DNA of 64,000 nt. Origin: Heliopora coerulea. Its lineage: Eukaryota > Cnidaria > Anthozoa > Scleralcyonacea > Helioporidae. Shown one piece after another: positions 11,591 through 21,849 of this stretch. How positions within the stretch are numbered: position 1 is the first letter of the stretch; each line of letters starts with the position of its first letter. Made by a program: the position numbers and the translations under genes. The stretch spans positions 1,488,001-1,552,000 of the forward strand of contig JASJOG010000018.1 of NCBI GenBank assembly GCA_030142905.1, read 5' to 3'. The notes under the pieces were generated by a model that did not search any database, was not told where the DNA came from, and saw only the letters and a program-made list of their open reading frames with translations.

Positions 11591-11591
<1 letters not shown>

Positions 11592-11634
<43 letters not shown>
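11592..11634. repeat. (ATT)n microsatellite at an element junction
   Basis: About 14 ATT units. On the minus strand this is an (AAT)n tail directly after the 3' UTR of the RT copy 11735-13546 and directly before the next element's leader. Confidence 0.9.
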
Positions 11635-11636
<2 letters not shown>

Positions 11637-11734
11637 TATATTTGACTGTATGTATACTTGTCCAAACACCGGGTCCCCACCGGGGTCCAAGAGTGAGAGG
11701 GCTCTAGAAGTCTATTTTCCAGTTGGACCAATTT

Positions 11735-13546
11735 TCATGTTCTTATAGATAATGTTTTTCTAAGTATATGTGCAGTACCAATGAGAGTAATCTTCTGCAG
11801 TTCTTGAAGCTTGCTATTTCCCAGAATTCTCTCGACATTCCTACTAGTTCCCTTTCGGATCATTCCTAGTGCGCCCATGATGACTGGTATCGTTGTTGCG
11901 TTTAGATGCCACATCCTGGTGATCTCAATTTCCAGGTCTTTATATTTCTGAAGTTTATCATATTCTTTAGTCGAAATGTTGCCATCACAGGGAACTGCCA
12001 TGTCAATAATTTGACATGTCCTTGCTTTGAAGTCTTTGATAACAATGTCTGGTTTATTGGCCGTGGTGGTACGGTCTGTGTGAACTGTGGAGTCCCAAAG
12101 AATTGTCACATCTTTTCCATTGGTGACCTCTACAGGATGATGTTCGTACCATTTCTCAGGAACTTTGATGTTGTAATGCTTGCACACATTCCAGTGGATG
12201 TATTGGCCTAAACGATCATGGCGAGCCTTATATTCTTTAGACGCTAATATAGGGCAGCCAGCTATGAGATGATCTACTGACGCATCTGACTTTTTGCAGA
12301 TGCGGCAAAGAGGGTCTGTACCGTCGTTAACTATCTTAGATCTATAGACGTTTGTCGGGAGGCTCTGATCTTGGGCTGAGATCAAGAGACCCTCGGTTTC
12401 CGCTTTGAGACCTGACCCTTGAAGCCAACGATGTGTGGATTTACTATCAACATCAACTTCTTCTAGTCTTTGTAGGTATTTGCCGTGCAGTGGTTTATTT
12501 CTCCAGGTTTCCTTAAGAGCATTTAGACCAGCCTTTTTTGCCCGTTCTTTCAGTGTTTTGGCAGCAGCTGTTGGTTTAAGTTGATCTTCTTCTACTGTTG
12601 GTTGCACATCATACCGATGTTTCAGTTTTCTACTCAAGGTTATTATGGAATTCTTCCTTTTAGATTTCTCATACTTCAACACAGCTTGTAGCATGGGATC
12701 TGTTGTTGTTTCGAGATATCTACCAAGGCCGATCAGCGTAGTTTCATAAGCCATCTCGAGTTGGTTGAGTCCGCGTCCACCATCAGTGCGAGGTAGATAC
12801 AATCTGTCAACATCTGATTTGGGGTGGTGCATACGAAATTTAGTTAACAGTTTGCGTATTTTAGTATCTATTCTTGCTACGTCTGTTTTGCTCCAATTTA
12901 TGATTCCAAAACTGTAAGTGACAACAGGAGCTGCAATGCTGTTAATTGCTTTCACTCTGTTAGAGGAATTCAGTTCCGACTGAAGAATTAGTCGAACTCT
13001 CCTGTAACATTCTTTACGAATTTTTTCTTTCATCGCCGTGTGTTTGATACCATCACCTTCGTGGATACCAAGGTATTTGTAGACCTCATCATGTTCAAGG
13101 TTTCTGATCTTAGTGTTTGTATCCAGATTGATGTTACTCGCCTTGCAGAACTTGCCACGTTTAAAGCTGGCTTTTGCGCATTTGTCAAGTCCAAACTCCA
13201 TGCCTATGTCGTCGCTGAAGTCTTTCACGATGGTGAGAAGGTCTTCGAGATCACTGTCATTTTTAGCGAATAGTTTGAGGTCATCCATGTAAAAGAGGTG
13301 GGTGATGACTTGATCAAATATATTATATCCCCGATTTGATTCATTCAAAAGTTTCGATAAGGGAAACAGGGCAATACAGAAGAGAAGTGGAGAGAATGAA
13401 TCTCCTTGGAATATTCCTCGGTTGATGCTAATGCTGTTAGATGTTATAGATCCATTACCGTGATTAAGGATAAGAGTTGTCTTCCATGTTTTCATACTAA
13501 TTTTAACGAAGTTGGTAATTTCTGGTGCCACCTTATACATTTCCAT
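11735..13546 (-). pseudogene. NeSL/R2-like reverse transcriptase with restriction-like endonuclease, 5'-truncated
   Basis: 603 open residues. It starts inside the RT: INRGIFQGDSFSPLLF, then FYMDDLKLF with the catalytic YMDD at residues 86-89. The C-terminal half has a C-x2-C-x8-H-x4-C knuckle (C414, C417, H426, C431) followed by a PD-(D/E)xK-type nuclease, with KPD at 498-500 and QIIDMAVPC at 512-520. This layout defines the restriction-like-endonuclease non-LTR elements (R2, NeSL and relatives), which usually insert at fixed sites. The fingers of the RT and the N-terminal DNA-binding part are missing, with reading continuing only as WINKAME upstream. The frame is otherwise intact, implying a fairly young copy. 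Confidence 0.9.
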
Positions 13547-13559
13547 TGCTTTGTTTATC

Positions 13560-13693
13560 CAGTCTATTTAACCCATAGTTGGGGGCATACCAGGTTGCTC
13601 ACAGTTGCCACCTGCGACCTGGGGCTAGTGGACCGAAGGGACGCCATCCCCATTGAGAGGCTGAGACCAGGGTCTGTCCTCTCCCACAGCGGG
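13560..13693 (-). other. Terminal module related to the repeats at 24780-24960
   Basis: Contains GAGAGGCTGAGACCAGGGTC and TGTCCTCTCCCAC, resembling GCAGGCTGAGACCCCTTCC and TGTCCTTA at 24800 and 24905. In each case the module sits beside an (ATT)n/(AAT)n tract, so it is probably an end of the same retroelement family. Confidence 0.4.
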
Positions 13694-13695
13694 TT

Positions 13696-14590
13696 ATTAT
13701 TATTGTTATTATTATTATTATTATTATTTAATGTTATTTAAACACGGTGGCCTTTCAGAAAGTCTGCTTTTCAAAGGGCCGTGTAAAATTTCTACATGTA
13801 CATAAAAACATTAACCTAATGTATTACATACTTGTGTTCCCAACTATATATAACTATTTGCAAAATAAAATAAGTGGACTATTCACTGGTTGCATAGTTG
13901 ATTTTTGAATGTTTTCAAAGTCTTTGTACTAATATTGTTAACTATATTTTTATCTAACCTGTTTCAGCACACAGCTCCTCTATAGGAAAAACTTCTCTTT
14001 AGGAAATTAGTTTTTGGTTTATTTAATATAAGATTGGTATTGTTACTCCGTAAGTTATAATACTGATTATCACATATGTTAAACAATTGTGACAAACAGT
14101 TTGGTGCTAAGCCCTTAAGTATTTTGTACATCATTATCAATTCACGTTGATTCAAAGTATTAATGACGGGAGACCATTTTAAGTTATTAAAGATTTGGAC
14201 TGACCGAATTTCATATGTAGATCCAGTAATAATCCTAGCTGCGCGCTTCTGCAGTTTGAACAGTTTATCTATATTAGAATTGTTACCGTCATGCCATACA
14301 GTAGAACAATAGCTGACATGGGGCAACACCAGTGCATTATACATGGTGATTAAAGTATCTTGATGTACAAACTGTTTAGCTTTTTTTAACAAGCTAATAT
14401 TTCTAGATATAGTTTTGCATTGCCCTTCATTGTGTTTGTCCCATTTCAGCTGTTCATCGATGATTACACCAAACACCTTTTTATTTGATACTCGTTTGAT
14501 AGTCTGCTGCCCAATTGTTAAGACAGGATCATTATCTAAGAATGCTTGTAATCTTTGTCGTGATCCAATACTCGCTATATCTTGTCAGTT
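13696..14590 (-). pseudogene. L2-like retrotransposon 3' fragment
   Basis: Minus-strand reading from about 14585 (GSRQRLQAF) through KKVFGVIIDEQLKWDKH, LVLPHVSYCSTVW, LQKRAARIITGST and NLRSNNTNLILNKPKTNFLK to YRGAVC (13964). This is the region after the RT palm in L2/CR1-like proteins. It is followed by a 3' UTR containing ACGGCCC and GGCCACCGTGTTTAAATAA and an (AAT)n tail at 13696-13735. The RT palm itself is absent: this is a strongly 5'-truncated copy, as expected from incomplete target-primed reverse transcription. Confidence 0.85.
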
Positions 14591-14599
14591 CCACCAACG

Positions 14600-15420
14600 C
14601 AAGATTCATCGACCAACGATGCCGTAATAATAATGGTAACTAGTCAGACCAAAAGGTAAGAGAAGATGCTCTTCGAATAATTCTACCGTCTCAGAGATCA
14701 AAAGTTAGCGGATCATGGAAGGCGACAGTTAACTAATCCCGGCAAATTTCTATCGAATTTCAATGTGACCAGGGTGATGCAGATTATCTTGGTTATACAT
14801 GCATTTGAACCATTGCGTTGTAGTATCCAATTGGTCGACAGTGCAAGGGTCAATACATGAACACATTGACAGAATTCGGAACTGCTTTACTATTCTTCGA
14901 AAGTGCCAAAAGAAAATATGATTTTTTTGCTTATGAAATTCTTTTCATTACAGATTTCGAGCCCTCTTAGAACTCGTAATCGGACTCGACATGCTCAAAA
15001 TTCTTTGTACAACTTTTATCTCTGACGGAGTCGTGGACTATTGAATACCACAACACTTTATAATTTTTAACTTCCGCTATGACAATTTTAGTTATTTGCC
15101 ACTTTTCGGCGGGTATGAAGCATTTTTACTTGATTACGTTGAGTCTGTAATATCGTATTTGAATGCACTTTTACAACCTACTGTTTGAATTTGAAAATAG
15201 TGCCGTGCTCCCATCGAACCGCCGTTCATTAAAGATAAATATTTCAATGTTTACATTTGAGTGTGAATGTATAAAAAATAAAAAAAAAATATATATAAAT
15301 AAAAAAAAAACCCTTTCTGAAAAAGATCATGCCAGGGTCTCTTTTATCACACTAGCGGGGTGGGCCATGACCCTCCGGCTCTCACGGCGCACCCTCCATA
15401 GTAACTTGTCCTCATAAGTA
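14600..15420. other. No gene recognised
   Basis: Mixed sequence with an A-rich block at 15270-15312. No exon or complete repeat identified. Confidence 0.35.
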
Positions 15421-15877
15421 CAGACGGTCCCGACTTACGATTTTTCGACATTAAGATGGTGCGATAGCGATACGCATTCAGTAGAAACCGTTCTTCGAAT
15501 TTGAATTTTGATTTTTTTCCCGGGGAAGCGATATGCGGAACGACACTCTCTCGTGATGCTGGACAGCTGGGCAGCGGCAGCAATCCCCATCCCCCAGTCT
15601 GCCAAGTGGTCGCTAGTGTGTATAACCAATACTCCACAGTAGTGTTCTGTGTTGCCAGCGTTTTTTTGGATACCCCTCTGTATTTACGTTGTGTTCTGTG
15701 CATCCATCATGTCCATATGTACGTGTTCTAAGCACGTTTAAGGTAGGCTAGGCTAGGCTAGGCTAGGCTGTGATGTTCGGTAGATTAGGTGTATTAAATG
15801 CATTTTCGACTGACGATATTTTCCACTTATGATGGGTTTATCGGAACGTAACCCCATCGTAAGTCGGTGACCGTCTG
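15421..15877. mobile_element. Tigger/mariner-like MITE resembling a mammalian repeat
   Basis: The terminal inverted repeat is CAGACGGTC(A)CCGACTTACGA at both ends with a one-base gap; TA flanks the left end and AA the right. Inner sequence includes GATGGTGCGATAGCGATACG, TCTCTCGTGATGCTGG, AAGCACGTTTAAGGTAGGC with a GGCTA tandem run (15744-15769), and TTCGGTAGATTAGGTGTATT. From memory these match, nearly word for word, a non-autonomous Tigger-type family of mammalian genomes. No transposase is present. Confidence 0.75.
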
Positions 15878-15899
15878 AATAGAATTCCCCTTACACCTC

Positions 15900-17030
15900 T
15901 ATTGTATAGGGTGTAATGACTTAATAAAAATTAAACTAGTAACACTATAGCGATAAGGTCAAGAAAACATGATAGAAATAAATTCAGAAGTTACTTGTAG
16001 TATGTTTTGATCAAGTTGTAAGCTTTTTTGATGTCGACTACACCTACAGTTGCTTGGTTGCAGGTGCTGTAATAACACCCATGTTGATTGTTTGGGGCTT
16101 TTTGTACTATTAAATACAACTGCAACCACCAACCAACATGGGCTGCCCTGCGTTTGTCCACTGAGTCTCGGGGTAAGCCGAGGAGGTTGATGGCAGTCTG
16201 CCAGTACAGTTCTGTACATTCATACTCATGTCATCTTAACAATTTCCGGGATATCGTGTTCAACGAGGATCATTTCTTAACTTGTCGGCGTTGTCGCTCG
16301 GCCCTCGTGTACAGCAGATCCTCTGATATGATGCCTTCTTACCACTAAAGATTTCTTAGCATGGTTTCGAGGTCGATTTGAGAAAAATACGCACGAGTAA
16401 GATTTTCAAAGACTCATCAAAATAGCTATTTAAAGTCTGAAAAACTCACGAGCGCGGTTTTTCCAAATTCCACGAGAAACCTTGCGACCATCAATAACAT
16501 ATATTAAAAAGTAAATACAGTGCCTAAAAAGGCAGTTCAGTGCAAATTGGTGTTACCTTTCTACTGCACTGTCACCTTGAAATTCAACTGTTCTCAGCCA
16601 ATCAGAATCGAGTCATTTTTTTATGCTTATTATTGCGCGCGTTCAATGCCAAGGTCCAAGTCCCATACATAGGTTGCCTTGGGAAGTTTTATTTTATAAA
16701 TTTCGTTTCAAATCGCATGCAAGAGGCAAGGCAAGAAAATTTTACCAATTTTTTCGATTCTGGAGAGCAACAACATGGAACACTTGCAACGAGGAAATTT
16801 AATAAAGATTTAGCAGGAGAAATTTTGCCTGCCGTAGGTAGTCATTTTGACGGATTTAATAAGAGGTCATGCAATTACTTATAAACAATGAAATGATTTT
16901 ATAATCAACTATCACAAACTTGTCACTACGAAAGTGAACTACTGAAAAGCAATCCACTAGGGGCTGTCAGAATGCCGCTGTACAGGCCATAGTTCTGTAT
17001 CCTCTCCAACTCACAATGAATATGGCGAAA
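15900..17030. other. No gene recognised
   Basis: AT-rich spacer downstream of the GPX gene. A 114-residue plus-strand frame at 16540-16884 has no recognisable motif or splice context. Confidence 0.35.
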
Positions 17031-17033
17031 AAC

Positions 17034-17039
17034 TTTATT
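17034..17039 (-). promoter_or_regulatory. Poly(A) signal AATAAA of the GPX gene
   Basis: Canonical hexamer on the minus strand about 205 bases past the GPX stop codon, bounding a 3' UTR that includes the SECIS candidate. Confidence 0.5.
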
Positions 17040-17104
17040 ATGTTAAAGATTTAATTTACGCTGAAGGTTAAGCATTTGACATGAATAAAAATTAACTTCT
17101 GCAC

Positions 17105-17170
17105 AAGATAATATTTCATCAACCTTAGCTTTTTATACATTTCAGGCAAAGGCATCATAAATTCATTCTC
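17105..17170 (-). promoter_or_regulatory. Candidate SECIS element (selenocysteine insertion signal)
   Basis: On the minus strand ATGA (17158-17155) is followed by exactly 12 bases and then AAA (17142-17140); the 3' side carries TGAT (17121-17118). The helix between is GCCTTTGC with GC-T-AAGGT: G-T, two C-G, two T-A, a T-T mismatch, G-C and C-G. This is the SECIS layout of an AUGA/UGAU non-Watson-Crick core, an 11-13 nt stem and unpaired apical adenines. Flanking bases can form a weaker lower helix. It lies about 85 bases after the GPX stop, where a SECIS is needed to decode the TGA at 19793. I paired it by hand and did not fold it. Confidence 0.6.
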
Positions 17171-17243
17171 AGTTATGCTCACGCTCAGACAATTATTTCA
17201 CAAAAGTTAGCAAAAATCTCAAAAATATAGTTGCCTGGGCAGT

Positions 17244-17577
17244 TCATAGTGAAGGTCCTAATAAATTCAAAATATCTTTCTCAATACTTTTTGGAGCTGT
17301 AGTGGGTGCGTAGCGCTTCACAGGTATGCCTTCTTGATCACAGAGAAACTTGGTAAAATTCCACTTTATTCGATCTCCAAATGTCCCTCCTTTCACTTTC
17401 TTCAAATAGACATAAAGAGGATGAGCGTTGGTTCCATTTACATCAATTTTACTGAACATGTCAAACTCAACACCAAATCCTTTAACAAACTCTTTGATTA
17501 CAGTTTCGTCATCTGGTTCCTGATTTCCAAACTGATTGCATGGAAATCCTAAAATACGTAATCCTTTCTCAGCATAC
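17244..17577 (-). CDS. GPX4: Glutathione peroxidase (GPX4-type), exon 2
   Basis: The exon begins after TTTAG at 17577 and completes a Lys codon split at 19746, reading [20 protein letters not shown]. The catalytic-tetrad Gln lies in PCNQFG, and the Trp and Asn in IKWNFTKF. It continues with [18 protein letters not shown] and VKRYAPTT and ends LLGPSL at TGA. The shape (no oligomerisation loop, FPCNQFG, short C-terminus) is that of GPX4 phospholipid-hydroperoxide peroxidases, which reduce lipid hydroperoxides in membranes using glutathione and guard against ferroptosis-type damage. The single visible intron (17578-19745, 2.2 kb) contains a 130-bp hairpin. Confidence 0.93.
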
Positions 17578-18565
17578 CTAAATAATTGGAAAAAGTCATG
17601 AGTGTAATCTTATGTTTACTTAGAGCAGCATCATGCTGCAGAGATGGGCAGAGCAACAAGTCTCACACAACTAGAATGTTTTTCAGCAGGTAGAAAGAAA
17701 AAATGTCAGTGCAAAGGAGCTCATTTTATTTTAAATCCAAGACCCTCTTTTTTAAAAATTTCACTCATGCTAATGCCAGGAAATTTCACTCACCAAGAGG
17801 ACTTGTCCTAGGATTCCTAGCCACCTTAAGGTTGATAAAGTTAAGAGGAAGCGTATGGTTTGAGGTTTCTGAAAAGATCTGCACCACAGCATGCCTCCAA
17901 AAACCTTTCACCATGTAACCATTACCCCTAGACCCAAACCTCATAGTCTTAGACCATGCACAGTGGGTGAAGTCATTCATATTCCTTTAATTTTTGCCTT
18001 CTTTAAAGAGAAAAAGTTATCAGTGTGATTTTTTTTTCCCGCAGTTTTTAATTTTGCTTCCTGAGCAGGATGATAAAAATTTTCTGAATATGGTCAATTA
18101 CAAAATGAATAGCTAGGTTGCATCAAATAAACAAAAAAGAACATAAGGCAAGACACTGTACTGATGGCAATGTGAAGCACTTATTATGCAAGTCCACATC
18201 AATATTAATCATCTTCAAAAATCCAGAGGATAAAAATGATTTGGGAGAGAAGACCGAAGGAAAAGTTTATATAAAGTAGGGCAATTTTGTATCATATTTA
18301 CTACAACTGATTGAATGTTCATTTCTTTTTTTTCTTCATCAACTGTTAATTAACTAATTAAAGCACCTGACGTGTAAAATCCTCTGGCATTAGCCAGAGT
18401 AAAAATTCAAGAGTGTGCCCTTACCCCTTAATGGGTTATCAACTGTACCATAAACCCAAGTCCTACATGAGCTCACAGCCAGTTACAGTACATATAAACT
18501 GCAGTGCTGGTGATGAGTTTACTGTATGTATATTAATAGGAGTAACTGGCAGGCAGGGTCATGGG

Positions 18566-18695
18566 AAAACAGCAGTGTTCTTGAGGTCATACACTATCTA
18601 AAAGATAAAAAAAAGCTTCTCAACATTTCGAGACGTCGAGAAGCTTTTTTTCTATCTTTTAGATAGTGTATAACCTCAAGAACACCGCTGTTTTA
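18566..18695. repeat. Long hairpin (inverted repeat) in the GPX intron
   Basis: Arms of about 55 bases (AAAACAGCAGTGTTCTTGAG with CTCAAGAACACCGCTGTTTT, continuing through ACACTATCTAAAAGATA and AAGCTTCTC) with only a few mismatches, around a spacer of about 16 bases. Probably a fold-back MITE. Confidence 0.9.
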
Positions 18696-19745
18696 TCAAA
18701 GCTATCTACACTGGACCCCCGTGCCTTAGAGGGTCATGGGAACCTGGCACCAAGTTCCTCTAAATTTAAAAAAATAAGGCTTCAATTTTTTTGCTGCAAG
18801 TTGAGGTCTTTGAAGAAAGAAAACATGACAAACAGTTTCAGAGAATGTATTAGGAAGTTATTTCAACTTTATTCTTTTTATATATATAATGTTTTCAATC
18901 ACTGTGACTTGAAACTGATGTATGTTACAGGAAGTGTTTCTGGGCTGCGTTTTCTGTTTGCAGTTTGTTGCCTGAACCATTTGTGTTTACGTTAAGTATT
19001 CCATGGCCTCTACCTTCACTGAAATGTTGCCACAGACCAGTTTGTTGTTCGTTTTTATTTTTTCCAAAATTGTTTGTTGGACAAAAAAGAGAAATGTTTC
19101 AATACATGAAGTAGATCAGTTGTTTTTACTTGTTTGCTAATGGCTAAAACACTTCTTTCTCAGAAAAGACCAGCCTAAAAGTAAATACTGTGTGAAAATC
19201 TGTTACCCACTCCAAGCAGTCAATAATGTTTTTCTTCACCATTTAAGACATAACTCACTTTTTTGATAGTTTAATTGCAATTCTCTTAAGAACTTTTTTT
19301 TTGAAATGTTTTCCCGTGGTTTTCCAGTGCTCCATCGAGATGTGGAGAATGCATGGTAGGCAATTAGAAGCGGCGCTGAATTAAATGTATACCTGTGTTA
19401 TAATATGCATGTAACACGTATTATAATTTATAATTTATTTTATATCCCCAGCACAAACTGTCCAGTACCAATTACCGGTCAATATCAATAAGCAGAACAA
19501 CAATCTATTTCTATCTACTGAGAAGATTGGACAAATTTGTGAATTATTCGGCTAATCCGAGTTCTTCCAAGTTGTGGATGTTCAATCAAACATCGATATT
19601 ACGTAATCCATCAAATTTTACTCAGTAGTTTTAACCAAGAAAACAACTTCAATGTTATTAAATTAATCATATCAAAAGAAATAATTAGTTTTTGTCATCA
19701 TCTCAAATAAACTAAGCCATGTCAATTTTATCTACGTTCTCTTAC

Positions 19746-20038
19746 TTCTTGTGCAGTTCTTGAAGCTGAGTATAGTTTGCGTTAGTAAAACCTCATTTGG
19801 AGGCGACGTTGACGATGAGTGTCACAAATCCCTTATATTTCGATAGAGAAACGTTTATTCCATTGATATCTTTTGCTTCAAACCCAAATATGTTTTTTGG
19901 GGATTCTTTTGCGCCAGCCATTATCCCTCTTCCTGATAATTTTGCTAAGTATTGGAGATTTCGAGCTAGAGACCGTATTGGCCTTACCATGGAACGAACG
20001 AGGTGTATCCACTGGGTGTATCTGCTTCTTTCCATCAA
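19746..20038 (-). CDS. GPX4: Glutathione peroxidase (GPX4-type), exon 1, with in-frame TGA (selenocysteine)
   Basis: Reads IFGFEAKDINGINVSLSKYK, then VTLIVNVASK, TGA (19795-19793), GFTNANYTQLQELHK and a split codon at a GTAAGA donor. In GPX enzymes the residue after VASK is the peroxidatic Sec or Cys, so the TGA is read as selenocysteine; annotators who treat it as a stop will truncate the protein. Two starts are possible. The Met at 20038 gives an Arg-rich, amphipathic-looking leader like a mitochondrial signal, and the Met at 19921 (MAGAKESPKN) gives a cytosolic form. GPX4 genes of animals are known to use such paired starts. Confidence 0.93.
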
Positions 20039-20198
20039 CGAAACAGACTACAAGAACTGGGTTGCTTGGAAACAGATCACGTGACATCATCCAGAGACAA
20101 GGTGGGCATTTTGAAAAGTAATAACCATAAAGCCCTGGCCAAACGAATGCAACATCATTCGACATTGTTGAATTCAACTTCGTTGGATGGTGCTGGAC

Positions 20199-20240
20199 TG
20201 AGGCGCCTTCCGTAGAAACAGAGGCACCTTCCGCAGAAAG
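20199..20240. repeat. Two tandem 21-bp units near the GPX 5' end
   Basis: GAGGCGCCTTCCGTAGAAACA followed by GAGGCACCTTCCGCAGAAAG. They lie 160-200 bases upstream of the first GPX Met, with a CG-rich stretch (GCTGCGCGCGCAACG) beside them, so they may be part of the promoter. Confidence 0.5.
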
Positions 20241-20415
20241 TTCAAAACGCTGCGCGCGCAACGAACCGAGACTGGAGAGCATGTAGTTTTGGAATTTGTA
20301 GAGCAAAAGAACAAGAAAACTGAATCTGGAAAATGTTTTGTAGCTCTTGTGGAGGATACGTGAACTCTTGAGCCAGTATTTGCTCTAAGTGTGGGGCAGG
20401 TGAGTCGCACGGAAA

Positions 20416-21607
20416 CAGTGGGCCGCTAGGATTTTTTTTTGAGATGGCACAATACGTATACGGTACGTTATTTGTGAGGACACATTTGTAGGGGGCCCGG
20501 GGGCATGCCCTCCCATGATAATTTTTTTGAATGTTGGGTCTCTGAAACGGCATTGCCTGCATTTTGAGGCCCCTTTGGAGCAAAATATAAAGGCCTTAAA
20601 TCACATTTTTAACAGTGTGAACAAGGGCTTAAATCGCTAATGATCACACTAATGTTCATTTTCAAAGAAGTAAACATTTTAAAGAAGTTTGGACCCAAAG
20701 TCCAAACCAGATGCTGAGAAACCAAAACATAAATGATTTTCTATACAATTAAGTGTACTTTTTCATTATATAGGAAACAATGATTTTCAGTCTAATAGTT
20801 TCATAACAGGAACGAAGAATTCATTCATAATCAAACAAATTAACAATTAATACAAGTTCAATCTTAGGGGAAGTGCATCGGTAAAGCGATTAATAAGAAC
20901 TTCGATGTCGAGCTTCTGACAAATGTCAGATTCCACGGACATGAGCATCAGTGAGTCCAGTCGATCTTGTCCCATTGCCAACCTCAGTCGGTTTTTGATC
21001 ATCTTCAGCTTTGAAAATGATGTCTTGGCAGATGCAGATGTCAACGGGATTTTAACAATTCTTGACAAATTTAGGAAGCATTCAGACTCTTGAAGCAGTG
21101 CGCGGTAGAGGTCAAGGACGGCTTTTGTTCTTCTTCTATTGCCTTGGCCAGAATATCTTTAATCATCTTTGAGGAACGAATGAATTTCATCTCATTTTCA
21201 AGAGCATCAGAGTCGATATCATCCCTGAACCAATCAGCAGCGTCTTTAACGTGCTTGAAAGAATCAGCCGCCGTAATGCGGTTAGGATGGAGATATCCGA
21301 ATCGACGCAAGATTGATCGATTTGGCTGCGTCGTATCTTATTTCGATAGAATTGATCATCAGATCAAGAACCTATTTCAGAACAGTTGACAAGTTAATTC
21401 AATGGGAGACATCAATTCTATTTTAGTTTGTAGAATCTTATTTCAGAACAAAGTTCCGTAGATGCGCAAGTTACGCAACACAATCGCTAATAAATTTTAA
21501 CATCCCCCGGAAATTTCTCATCGGATTTGGACGGATCAAAAATCCCACTCTGAAAAAGATTGGGAGGACGGGCGCGCCCCCTTGTCCCCCCCTTGCCGGC
21601 GCCACTG
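20416..21607 (-). mobile_element. hAT element with transposase remnant and 8-bp target duplication
   Basis: The left end is CAGTGGGCCGCTAGG; the right end inverted is CAGTGGCGCCGGCAAGG. The flanks CACGGAAA (20408-20415) and CACAGAAA (21608-21615) match 7 of 8, the hAT signature. The interior keeps the C-terminal part of a transposase on the minus strand, so it is an internally deleted derivative. It sits about 380 bases upstream of the GPX first exon. Confidence 0.85.
20847..21310 (-). pseudogene. hAT transposase C-terminal dimerisation region
   Basis: Two minus-strand frames. The first, 21310-21071, reads FGYLHPNRITAADSFKHVKD and more. The second, 21068-20847, reads IVKIPLTSASAKTSFSKLKM, IKNRLRLAMGQDRLDSLML and MSVESDICQKLD. 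The second matches the hAT family C-terminal dimerisation domain of the ZMYM1-like type (P-x-T-S-A-x-x-E/K-x-S-F-S-K-L). The N-terminal zinc fingers and RNase H-like catalytic core are missing. Confidence 0.8.
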
Positions 21608-21849
21608 CACAGAAAATTCGCACTCGTGACGTTTGGCTTTTATACTATTCTTTACTATAATTAAGAAATGACTGGTTACTGTAGGTTGTTGACTTTTCTT
21701 CAAACAAATTACTGGAGATTAGAAAATGCGTAATTAACGACGGTTTGGTTGTTGAATTCATTAAGCGCTTTTCTTCATCAGAAAATTTAAGTTATCAATC
21801 AATTCCATCACAGGCCTGTTGTATTTTAGGAAATTCACTGTTGTATTTT

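Noticed and set aside
16955..17030. Alternative SECIS candidate starting GTGAGTTGGAG on the minus strand
   Set aside because: Its arms do not pair over more than five bases, it lacks ATGA, and it lies beyond the poly(A) signal at 17034-17039.
19878..20306. 142-codon minus-strand frame overlapping GPX exon 1
   Set aside because: It lies in another frame over the GPX exon and its upstream region, with no family similarity.
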